Assembly (NCBI RefSeq): GCF_017742995.1
Contig: NZ_CP072426.1
Span: 248,001-312,000 of the forward strand
Direction of reading: 5' to 3'
DNA from: Pseudoalteromonas viridis
GTDB taxonomy: Bacteria > Pseudomonadota > Gammaproteobacteria > Enterobacterales > Alteromonadaceae
Length of the DNA stretch: 64,000 nucleotides
Shown: positions 54,792 to 62,476 of the stretch, one piece after another
Position numbering within the stretch: the stretch's first letter is position 1
Layout: every line of letters starts with the position of its first letter
Position numbers and translations under genes: made by a program
The notes under the pieces: model-generated
Told to the model about the DNA's origin: nothing
Seen by the model: the letters and a program-made list of their open reading frames with translations, nothing else
Databases searched by the model: none

Positions 54792-54821
54792 AAAAAAAAG
54801 CCGGTTCAGTGAGAACCGGCT
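54792..54821 (-). terminator. Rho-independent terminator of the SNF2 helicase gene
   Basis: On the minus strand AGCCGGTTC and GAACCGGCT form a perfect 9-bp stem with a 5-nt loop, followed by eight T residues. It lies 115 bp after the helicase stop and just before the 88-aa gene. Confidence 0.9.
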
Positions 54822-54935
54822 CGATACAATACTTGTATTTAATAGGGGGAAATCAACAATATGCTTACTACAAACTGGGCGTTAACAACAAGCATAATGA
54901 TAGACCCCCGGGTGTTGTGAAAAGTTCAGAAAAAA

Positions 54936-57900
54936 TTAGTTTTTTATCATTTCGAGCATTTGTGCTTCATTGAACTGGGTTAAATTCACGCCCGCATCAG
55001 CAAACAGGGCATCAACCAGCGCCTGTTTGTCTTTTTGCATCTGAAAGACTTTTTGCTCTATGGAGTTGGCAATGATCAGCTTATAAACAAATACAGGCTT
55101 GTCCTGGCCTATTCGATACGCTCTGTCGGTTGCCTGATTCTCGACCGCCGGATTCCACCAGGGATCAAAGTGGATCACGGTATCTGCCTGAGTCAGGTTT
55201 AGGCCGGTTCCACCCGCTTTTAGGCTGATCAGAAAAACATCCACTTCGCCTTCAGTAAACCGCGAAATCACTTTATCTCGCTGCCTGGTTTGCCCGGTCA
55301 GCATAGTGAATGGAATGTCTAAGCCATCACAGTGACTGGCTATCATATCGAGCACACTGGTGAACTGGCTGAAAATAATCACCTTACGACCTTCTTTGAG
55401 GAAGTTAGGCAGGTGGCTTGAAAGCCAGTCAAACTTGGCACTGTTAAATGCCTGAGTTTTGTCGACCAGGCTTGGGTGACAACAGATCTGGCGCAGCTTT
55501 AACAGTGCATCAAGAAATGCCAGCTTGCTTCGCTCCACGCCTTGCTCTTTGAACAAATCAACCAGGTTAGATTCAATCTTGGTCTGCACCTGATGATACA
55601 TATCTGCCTGAGCCCCGTTAAACTCAAGCTTTTTCACCAACTCGGTTTTCGCCGGCAGTTCCCGTACTACTTCGGACTTAGTACGACGCAGAATAAAAGG
55701 TGCAATCAAAGACTGCAGCTCTTTAGCGCGGCGAGTATCGTTTTCTTTTTCAATGGGCTGCTGAAAATAATGCTTAAACTGCTGCTTAGTACCAAGCACG
55801 TCTGGCATCACAAAATCCAGCAGAGATTTAAGCTCCAAGAGATTATTCTCAACAGGCGTGCCGCTGAGACACAGCTTAAACTCAGCAGATAGCTGTTTTA
55901 CGCACTTGGAAATTTGCGCGGTTTCATTTTTGATATACTGCGCTTCATCGAGCACGATAGAGTCAAACTCAAGTTCTGAATAGTGCGCCAAATCACGTTT
56001 CAGCAACGGATAGGTGGTAATAATAAAACGCGCATTAGCAACCTGATTAAGCTGTTTATCACGCTGGGCACCATGCACAGTTAATAAAGGCAAATGCGGC
56101 GCGAAACGACGGAACTCGTTCTGCCAGTTGCCAACTAAACTGGTCGGGCACACTATCAAAGAAGGTTTTGTCACTAGGGTGTTATGCTGTGAAATAAAAT
56201 ACGCAATCACCTGCAGGGTTTTTCCCAGTCCCATGTCGTCGGCGAGGATCCCACCCAACTGATGACGATTCAAAAACCGTAGCCAGTCAACGCCATGCAC
56301 CTGATAATCACGCAGGGTAAAATGCTCACTCTCACCCGATGTGACCGCAGTGCCAGCCGGCTCTGGTCTGCTCAGCTCATCCAGGTAGTCAAGCAGGCGG
56401 GGGTCATCTGATACGCTCTCAATCGCTGTCAGTTCAAACAACTTGCTGGCATAAGAGAGCGGAAACTTAAATTGCGAGCTGGAAAGGTAATAGCTAAATC
56501 TGGCTTTCAGCTGCAACAGTTCATCATAAACGGCCTTAGGGATGGCATAAAACTGCTCAGCGATGTTGATGTACTGATAGACATTGGCCAATGAGTTAAC
56601 CTCATGAGAAGGCACTTTATCCCAGTCAAGCGTGACCAGCTTGTCATCAAACATGACGCGGCCAATTACATGGTGTTTTTTATCTCGTTTCAGTACCAAG
56701 GTTACCTTAGGAGTTAATACCGGACGACCGCCTTGCAGCTCGTCGACTTGCCAGAGCTTGCTCTGTAAGTAAGGGCGAACTTCGCTGTTAAACCAGTGAT
56801 AGGTGACGTCATCGTCATGAGGTAGCATAAAATGATTTTGCTGCGCAGAAAAACCTAGTCCGTTGAGCATTTTTTCACAGCGGTTTAGTTGCTTCGCTTT
56901 TGAATATCGGCCTTCCTTATCGAGTAAGGACAATGCCAGCTTCAGCGGTGAGCCGGGCTCAATACTCAGTTTAGCGACCAGTTTGTCCTTGTTAACCAGA
57001 TGCTCATGCCCCTGAGGTGGCGGTACGATATTGTCGGCAAACACGTCCTGGAAACGTTTAATCACAGCTTCAATCTTTGAGGCGTTGATCAAAGGCATGG
57101 TATGTAAATGGGCAATTTCCTGCGCACTTAATTCAGATTCAATTCGACCCAGGAGCATGTTCTCGGTATCAAGATACACCGGCGGATCTGTTTTGATCAA
57201 TTGCCATTGCTCTACACCCGTAAGATGGCTGGTTAAGCGGTATTCATCACGCTCCTTTTGCCAATTGAACTCAAGGTGTTGCTTGTGCCCAAAAGTAAGC
57301 GGCTTGCGACTGCTTTGGTAGAAGCAGCGTTTACTCTGAACCAGTTGCTGCAATGCCGAGAATCCCCAGCTTCCGGAAAGCTCAAAGTGACCAGGCGTAT
57401 TTTGCGAGCGGATCCAGGAAAATAGCCTGAAATCGCTTTCCAGAATGTCCTTTGGCGGCACCTGACTATTAAGCTGATGCTCGGTCAGAGCACGTCCAAG
57501 CGGATAGATACCATCGGGCTTTTGCGGGGTGGTTTTTGGGTTAACCAATAACTCGTTGCCGCGTAATTCGAGCACGAACAGCAGTACGTTAGTCACATCC
57601 AGGTCATTCGCTTGCTGTAACTGAGCCAGCTCATTAAACCAATCATTGACCAGATAAGACTCGCCAAACCCACCCGAGTGGTCAATTTTGAGTTTCAGCA
57701 ATACCGCGGCAATATGGCGACACTTAGGGTTGTTTGAGCAGGTACACTGCGCTTCAACGGAAGGCGTGCCTTTGACTTGCTCAATTTTGATATGCTGAGT
57801 AAAAGTGTTACCAAAATTGCCCATGACCTGGGCGTCAATTTTTGTAAAATCGTCGGAATGATCCAAAAAGCTGATCTGCTCATCATGCAAATACTGTTTG

Positions 57901-58031
57901 GCCTTGCTTAACAAGGCAGCATTAAAATACTGTTTGAGGAATCGCTCTGACAATGGGAACTGAGTCGACTGTTCCTGCTTAATTTCCTCAAATAGTGCTA
58001 GAAGTTGCTCTTTAGATAACTGCGAAGACAT
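54936..58031 (-). CDS. SNF2/SWI2-family helicase with SWIM zinc finger
   Basis: 1031 aa. A SWIM zinc-binding motif lies at about 96-106 (CTC ... CRH, C-x-C-x5-C-x-H). A central region of unknown structure follows. The SNF2 ATPase has motif I DDMGLGKTLQ, motif II DEAQYIKN, motif III LCLSGTPVENNL and motif VI TDRAYRIGQ. These proteins translocate on duplex DNA or remodel nucleoprotein complexes; the bacterial SWIM type is widespread but of unsettled function. The gene is minus strand with its own terminator; parB ends about 155 bp upstream. Confidence 0.93.
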   Translation of the reverse strand: MSSQLSKEQLLALFEEIKQEQSTQFPLSERFLKQYFNAALLSKAKQYLHDEQISFLDHSDDFTKIDAQVMGNFGNTFTQHIKIEQVKGTPSVEAQCTCSNNPKCRHIAAVLLKLKIDHSGGFGESYLVNDWFNELAQLQQANDLDVTNVLLFVLELRGNELLVNPKTTPQKPDGIYPLGRALTEHQLNSQVPPKDILESDFRLFSWIRSQNTPGHFELSGSWGFSALQQLVQSKRCFYQSSRKPLTFGHKQHLEFNWQKERDEYRLTSHLTGVEQWQLIKTDPPVYLDTENMLLGRIESELSAQEIAHLHTMPLINASKIEAVIKRFQDVFADNIVPPPQGHEHLVNKDKLVAKLSIEPGSPLKLALSLLDKEGRYSKAKQLNRCEKMLNGLGFSAQQNHFMLPHDDDVTYHWFNSEVRPYLQSKLWQVDELQGGRPVLTPKVTLVLKRDKKHHVIGRVMFDDKLVTLDWDKVPSHEVNSLANVYQYINIAEQFYAIPKAVYDELLQLKARFSYYLSSSQFKFPLSYASKLFELTAIESVSDDPRLLDYLDELSRPEPAGTAVTSGESEHFTLRDYQVHGVDWLRFLNRHQLGGILADDMGLGKTLQVIAYFISQHNTLVTKPSLIVCPTSLVGNWQNEFRRFAPHLPLLTVHGAQRDKQLNQVANARFIITTYPLLKRDLAHYSELEFDSIVLDEAQYIKNETAQISKCVKQLSAEFKLCLSGTPVENNLLELKSLLDFVMPDVLGTKQQFKHYFQQPIEKENDTRRAKELQSLIAPFILRRTKSEVVRELPAKTELVKKLEFNGAQADMYHQVQTKIESNLVDLFKEQGVERSKLAFLDALLKLRQICCHPSLVDKTQAFNSAKFDWLSSHLPNFLKEGRKVIIFSQFTSVLDMIASHCDGLDIPFTMLTGQTRQRDKVISRFTEGEVDVFLISLKAGGTGLNLTQADTVIHFDPWWNPAVENQATDRAYRIGQDKPVFVYKLIIANSIEQKVFQMQKDKQALVDALFADAGVNLTQFNEAQMLEMIKN

Positions 58032-58155
58032 TCGTTTACAATAAAAAAGACGTAAAAGAGCAGTATATGAAATTACGTATTTGAGCTAAAGGGGCAAATG
58101 GCGATAAATCGGGAAAAAGTGACTGGTTGGATGACAAGTGAGTCGATAAAGTACG

Positions 58156-58180
58156 AAAAACGGCCGGGAAATCCGGCCGT
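58156..58180 (-). terminator. Terminator of the parAB operon
   Basis: On the minus strand ACGGCCGG and CCGGCCGT form a perfect 8-bp stem with a 5-nt loop, followed by a T-run (TTTT after the stem). It lies a few bases after the parB stop. Confidence 0.88.
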
Positions 58181-58185
58181 TATGC

Positions 58186-59148
58186 TTAATTGAAACTTGC
58201 GAGTAATTTCTCTAATTGCTCCAGGCGTTTCTCAGTGATCACCCGATCATCAATTTTTACTGTGATGGCTCCGCTTTTAATGTTTTTTTGTACCTTCACA
58301 TAGTCGTTTTCGAGTAGTGCAACGTTCCTGGACTCAGCCTTTGCGAATGTAGTCAGGTAGTTGGTTAACAACACGGCCCGCTTTTCATCACTGACTGGCT
58401 CTGATGTCAGTTTATCAGCATTGTATTGTGCGACTTTTTGTTTAAATGCTTCGCTGTGTTCCTGAATGGCTGTGATAAGCTTTTTAGCGGCTTCCCGACC
58501 CAGATGATTTGCGGTTGGATACAGGCTCACCACTTCAAGTGGAATATGCTCATACGCTTTCAAAGAGTCTGCGATAGCGGTGTGTGATAAGCCTTCAATG
58601 GCCGCTATTTCACGATAAGAGCCTTTCTTACCTTGGCTGATAAGTGCTTGCTTAGTTTGTGAAAACGCTTTGCCTTGCTCCCACAAGCTCGGTGCAATGT
58701 ATTGATCAGACGATACTGAGAGTACTTTTGCATCTTCGTCCGTAAAATCTGCAGAGGTTAAAATCACATAATCAGCGTGTGCGAGCAAACAGGCTTTTCT
58801 GCGTCTGGAGCCTGACAGTACTTCGTGCACGGCGCCTTTGTCCCAACACAACGCAGGGTGCAGGTTACGTTTATCCGCTTCAATGGCTGGGAGTATATCC
58901 GCCACTGACCGCTCGTTGAGTAATGTTTGATCGCGCCTGTTGTCACCATAGACCTTTGTGACCTGCGAAATTTCATTATGCTTGATCACCTTACAGATCA
59001 AAGTGATCATTCTGTTTGGATCGCTTGGTGCTGGCATGGTCACCACATCACCAACTTTAGCCTGATCTAAAAGATCATCCAGACTGCTTCCTTCAACGGG
59101 AGTTGCAAATGGGTCCATGCGTGTGTCGTTTTTACGTTTTCTAGCCAT
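58186..59148 (-). CDS. parB: ParB family chromid partition protein
   Basis: 320 aa. The N-terminal arm is basic (MARKRKNDTRMDPF). The ParB/Srx-like domain carries the arginine patch SGSRRRKACLLA (about 112-123). A helix-turn-helix follows (YREIAAIEGLSHTAIADSLKAYEHIP, about 172-197), and a C-terminal dimerisation helix ends the protein. ParB binds parS-type sites and works with ParA to segregate the replicon. It lies 16 bp after parA. It resembles plasmid (P1-like) ParB more than chromosomal Noc/ParB, in keeping with the larger ParA. The parS site was not identified; the repeat array right of rep is one candidate. Confidence 0.92.
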   Translation of the reverse strand: MARKRKNDTRMDPFATPVEGSSLDDLLDQAKVGDVVTMPAPSDPNRMITLICKVIKHNEISQVTKVYGDNRRDQTLLNERSVADILPAIEADKRNLHPALCWDKGAVHEVLSGSRRRKACLLAHADYVILTSADFTDEDAKVLSVSSDQYIAPSLWEQGKAFSQTKQALISQGKKGSYREIAAIEGLSHTAIADSLKAYEHIPLEVVSLYPTANHLGREAAKKLITAIQEHSEAFKQKVAQYNADKLTSEPVSDEKRAVLLTNYLTTFAKAESRNVALLENDYVKVQKNIKSGAITVKIDDRVITEKRLEQLEKLLASFN

Positions 59149-59164
59149 GAAATTCTTTACCTGC

Positions 59165-60397
59165 TTACTGATCGAGTGATGACTGAGTTGAAGGCCAATT
59201 TGAACGGATCAACATTTCGAGCTCATCGACAACATCTTTAATGTTTTCCTGCGACTTAATGAGAGACTCCCGACTGGCGAGTGAATCCGATGTCTTCTGA
59301 TCGAAAATCGTATTGAATGATGATGAACTTGCCGTAATTGCGGAGCTATGATTAATCGGGTAACTCATAACCTGACGGCCAAAAGCACTGCGAACATCTT
59401 TAACTATGTCGCGCTGTGAGTGGTTGCCTTTTACGTAATTCGTGACCAGGAACTGCATAAAATCCCAGCCTTCATGGCCAAGCGCAGCAACTGTATGATA
59501 GATCTCACCCAAGCGTTTGAGATACTTGTTATTTGCATCAAAGTCTACCGCTTCCGGATGGACTGGGATCAACATAGCCGTAGAGGCCATCAGCGCGTTG
59601 TAGAACATAAAATTAAGCGAAGGTGCGGTATCTATCAGGATAATGTCGAACTGCTCTGAAACTGGGTCTATGACCTTCTCTTTCAACTTGTGATAGTGCC
59701 GTGTTTGCGCATAGCTAGATGATTCTTTTAATTCAGTCGCTGTTTCGTGCTCAAAATAGAAATCATCCATGCCCGATGGTAATACCCGGATATTAGGAAT
59801 ATGTGTTTCTCTGAAGGCATCTGATACAAGTTGCTCCCATGTTTCACCTTCATCAAGTTCAATACAATCACGCATTAGATCGCCAACCGTGATCGGTTCA
59901 GGATCTTGTGAAGGAAAGAAACTGGACGATGATCCTTGCGGATCCAGATCGATGATCCCAATTCGATATCTTTTGATGTTTGTGGTTGCCAGCGCCGCTG
60001 CGATGTTCACAAGACTGGTCGTTTTACCACATCCGCCTTTGAGGCTGTTGATCACTATGACCTGAAGCTTATCGGATGGCTTTCGATGATCCGCTTCGAT
60101 CCCTAAAATTTCAGCCATAGAGAAAATATTGGCCAAAGTATAAGCATAGTGGCCGTTGGCACCTTTTTGAATAGCTAAGTGATCAAAGTCGCCTTGATCA
60201 TGTCGTCTTTTGAGCGTTCTATTGTTTACACCCAATAAGTCTGCTGCTGCTTTTTGCGTATAGGTGCGAAGTTCTTTATCCTCACTTTTCAAATGTGCAC
60301 GATAATGCTGAATTCGGCCTTCAAGTGATTTTTCTGCTACTTCTGCTGTTGCTTTAAGCAGTCGGTAGGTTGAGAGCGCATTGCTATTGATAGACAT
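59165..60397 (-). CDS. parA: ParA partition ATPase with N-terminal HTH (type Ia)
   Basis: 410 aa. The N-terminal helix-turn-helix (about 47-70, KAAADLLGVNNRTLKRRHDQG) identifies the P1-like type Ia ParA, which also represses its own operon. The deviant Walker A is KGGCGKTT (120-127), the A'-motif Asp is in GIIDLDPQGSSS, and Walker B is FDIILIDTAPS. It drives segregation with ParB. The start has AAGGAAAT 8-9 nt upstream. The gene is transcribed away from the origin and rep, the common arrangement on secondary chromosomes. Confidence 0.95.
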   Translation of the reverse strand: MSINSNALSTYRLLKATAEVAEKSLEGRIQHYRAHLKSEDKELRTYTQKAAADLLGVNNRTLKRRHDQGDFDHLAIQKGANGHYAYTLANIFSMAEILGIEADHRKPSDKLQVIVINSLKGGCGKTTSLVNIAAALATTNIKRYRIGIIDLDPQGSSSSFFPSQDPEPITVGDLMRDCIELDEGETWEQLVSDAFRETHIPNIRVLPSGMDDFYFEHETATELKESSSYAQTRHYHKLKEKVIDPVSEQFDIILIDTAPSLNFMFYNALMASTAMLIPVHPEAVDFDANNKYLKRLGEIYHTVAALGHEGWDFMQFLVTNYVKGNHSQRDIVKDVRSAFGRQVMSYPINHSSAITASSSSFNTIFDQKTSDSLASRESLIKSQENIKDVVDELEMLIRSNWPSTQSSLDQ

Positions 60398-60696
60398 ACG
60401 TTATTTCCTTCAAATGATGCCTATTATTATAATGTCCATTACTTTTGCAGTAAACATAAAAAAACAATGACATCTTACCTTTAACTTTGCCTAAGGTATA
60501 AATAAATAAGCTTAAAAATGGTTAGATCTATAGGTATTAAAGGCTAAGCACGTAATTAAGTAATATAACTACATGTTTCTATTGAATATTGCCGATAATT
60601 TTGGATCAAGTAAATACTTGGTTTAGATCAGATCCTTTCGTACTCACGGATCTGATTTTTACTTACAGCATTTTCAAATTTCTTATTAGTCACAGT

Positions 60697-60717
60697 TTAT
60701 GCACAGCGTTATCCACT
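60697..60717 (+). promoter_or_regulatory. Pair of DnaA boxes
   Basis: TTATGCACA (60697-60705) fits the TTATNCACA consensus exactly and TTATCCACT (60709-60717) differs by one base. They are 12 bp apart, in the same orientation, inside the iteron region. Confidence 0.7.
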
Positions 60718-60856
60718 TTTAGGTGCGTTTGGATCCATATTTTACTAAGTAATTTCATATAGTTATACACTTTTTTAAGGTTTATGGCGGGAACTAATAG
60801 GTATAGATCTGATCTCTACTTAGGATAGATCGGATCCTTACTAGCAAGATCTTGAT

Positions 60857-60865
60857 TTATCCACA
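60857..60865 (+). promoter_or_regulatory. DnaA box
   Basis: TTATCCACA is a perfect consensus DnaA box within the origin, 12 bp after the end of the iteron at 60828-60845. Confidence 0.75.
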
Positions 60866-61096
60866 ATAAGGCATGCTAGAAGTGATCTAAGGCGTAAATC
60901 TGAGTTTAGTATTGGTGTTGTTCAGCGAATTTCCTCCCTACTTAGTATAATCTTGATCCTTAAATATGCATTTGTTAGTAAAAAAGTGATCTGTTCGTCT
61001 TTTTTGGTTTGGATCAGTTTTATACTAACTTAAACAATTAACTTTTGACCGTGAATGTGTTGTCATTAACCGTCACAAAATTCTGGAAGTAATAAA

Positions 61097-62311
61097 ATGA
61101 GCCGTAAGGTAAACATCTCCGTTGATAATTTACCTGATTCCCTTAGAGGTCAGATCCATGGTGTTGAAAGTGCAACCGACAATGAAAGTTTAGCGTTGTT
61201 TACAGACAACAAAGACGTGCGCGTTTCACTTGAAAGTGCAACCCATGGTTTGAGAGCTTACTCTAACACCTTTAATCACTACGACCTATGGGGGCGGTTT
61301 GTCCGCTCAGGCTATAAAAAGTTACCTTTAGAAGAGGCACCAAAGAAAACCATTATTTCGAGAAGAATCTCTGAAAAAGTTGATGGCATTGTATACGATG
61401 GTGAACTAAAAATTACACCAGCAGTTGTGAGTAGCAAAAAAGACGGTGAAGAGGCTGAATTTTTGGTGTGGCCGTCAGACAGGGAAGAAAAAGTTGAGCG
61501 GGCGCTTATTCGGCTAGCGTCAAAAGGTAAAATAGTAAAAATTAATTTTAAGTCCGGTATTCAATATGCGGTGATTTTTTCTATGAATGAGTTGGCTCAA
61601 GAATTAAAAGCTGTTGGCCAATCAATGCCTTACCCACAAATCAAAGAATCTTTAGAAGCGCTTCAAGGCTCTAAGTTGTCATTTAAATATCGTGCCACCG
61701 ATACGAAAAGCACCGATATAGACGACTCTTTTTATGAGTCTAATATGAACTTTTTGTCTTCGTTACACTTCAGCGGGAAAAAAGGTCAGGGTGGTAATGT
61801 TAAGTGTGTCGCCTGCCTAAATGCTTTTGTACATAACATGATCGATAACTTGGAGTACAAAGGGTACTATTTCAACAGTGCGCAGGAGTTGAAGCGTGGA
61901 TTATCGCGATGGATGATGCTGCGCTTGTACCATTTGTGGAGATATGCGGCACCTGGTAAAACTTATCATTTTCGCTTGTTATCTATCATGGAAAAATATG
62001 GTTCTATCTACCCTGATGATGAAATAACCGACAATAAGCTGAAAGCATTAAGAAGGGACATGACTACAACGATGAAAGACCTTATCGAAAAAGGGGCTAT
62101 CTCTGAGTATCATATTTCCAATGTTAAAGATGATAAGAGCGGTAAAATTATCGATTATGTGTATGAAATGCATCCATCTGCACAGTTCTGTGATGAAATA
62201 TTAGCATTAAATAAACACAATAAGCGCATTGAAATACAAGGTGGCAAGCGAATTGTGGAAAATGCTGAAGTCATTGATGAAGATACGCTTGAAGAAATCG
62301 TAAAGAAATAA
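61097..62311 (+). CDS. Replication initiator protein of the chromid
   Basis: 404 aa, start supported by GGAAG 7 nt upstream. No named initiator family is recognised with certainty. The position next to iterons, DnaA boxes and parAB identifies it as the initiator. The sequence shows two possible winged-helix halves: about 135-225 (EKVERALIRLASKGKIVKINF ... ELAQELKAVGQSMPYPQIKESLEAL) and about 265-370 (AQELKRGLSRWMMLRLYHLW ... ALRRDMTTTMKDLIEKGAI). Both are of the type seen in RepA/RepB/TrfA-like plasmid initiators. It would bind the iterons and load the helicase. It may also repress its own promoter, which lies among the last iterons. Confidence 0.8.
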   Translation: MSRKVNISVDNLPDSLRGQIHGVESATDNESLALFTDNKDVRVSLESATHGLRAYSNTFNHYDLWGRFVRSGYKKLPLEEAPKKTIISRRISEKVDGIVYDGELKITPAVVSSKKDGEEAEFLVWPSDREEKVERALIRLASKGKIVKINFKSGIQYAVIFSMNELAQELKAVGQSMPYPQIKESLEALQGSKLSFKYRATDTKSTDIDDSFYESNMNFLSSLHFSGKKGQGGNVKCVACLNAFVHNMIDNLEYKGYYFNSAQELKRGLSRWMMLRLYHLWRYAAPGKTYHFRLLSIMEKYGSIYPDDEITDNKLKALRRDMTTTMKDLIEKGAISEYHISNVKDDKSGKIIDYVYEMHPSAQFCDEILALNKHNKRIEIQGGKRIVENAEVIDEDTLEEIVKK

Positions 62312-62338
62312 CACTTAGGCTTTATCATTTGTCTAATG

Positions 62339-62360
62339 AGAGCGTGTGTTAACGCTCTTT
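62339..62360 (+). terminator. Probable terminator after rep
   Basis: AGAGCGT and ACGCTCT form a 7-bp stem with a 6-nt loop, followed by a short T-run, 27 bp after the rep stop. Confidence 0.5.
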
Positions 62361-62476
62361 GGAAGCGACTAATTACAAGCTAGTTATGAAATATTGAATA
62401 TTATTATGTTAAATCTCAGGTGGTACTAATATTTTGTGTACTCAAACCAGTTATGAGCTGTCTTCAGTTATTTTAT

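Larger units (their letters stand above)
60604..61029 (+). repeat. Nine iterons, GATC-N7-TACT[AT]A[CG] type
   Basis: Sites begin at 60604, 60631 (six-base spacer), 60649, 60732, 60806, 60828 and 61012 on the plus strand, and lie at 60941-60958 and 60974-60991 on the minus strand. Each is GATC, seven bases, TACT, then usually AAG, AAC, TAC or TAG. The constant spacer and repeated occurrence make chance unlikely. They are the probable binding sites of the Rep protein, and their GATC boxes couple them to Dam methylation. Confidence 0.8.
60398..61096. other. Replication origin region of the chromid
   Basis: A 699-bp AT-rich region between parA and rep. It contains 15 GATC sites between about 60525 and 61015, against about two expected by chance. 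Nine iteron-like elements and two or three DnaA boxes are listed separately. An AT-rich tract at 60399-60600 next to parA could be the unwinding region. The combination of parA-parB, dense GATC, iterons, DnaA boxes and initiator is that of an oriC of plasmid-derived secondary chromosomes. Confidence 0.85.

Noticed and set aside
58186..62311. Primary chromosome origin
   Set aside because: The plasmid-type ParA with HTH, the separate initiator with iterons and the absence of dnaA, gyrB, gidA or mnmE-type neighbours argue for a secondary replicon.
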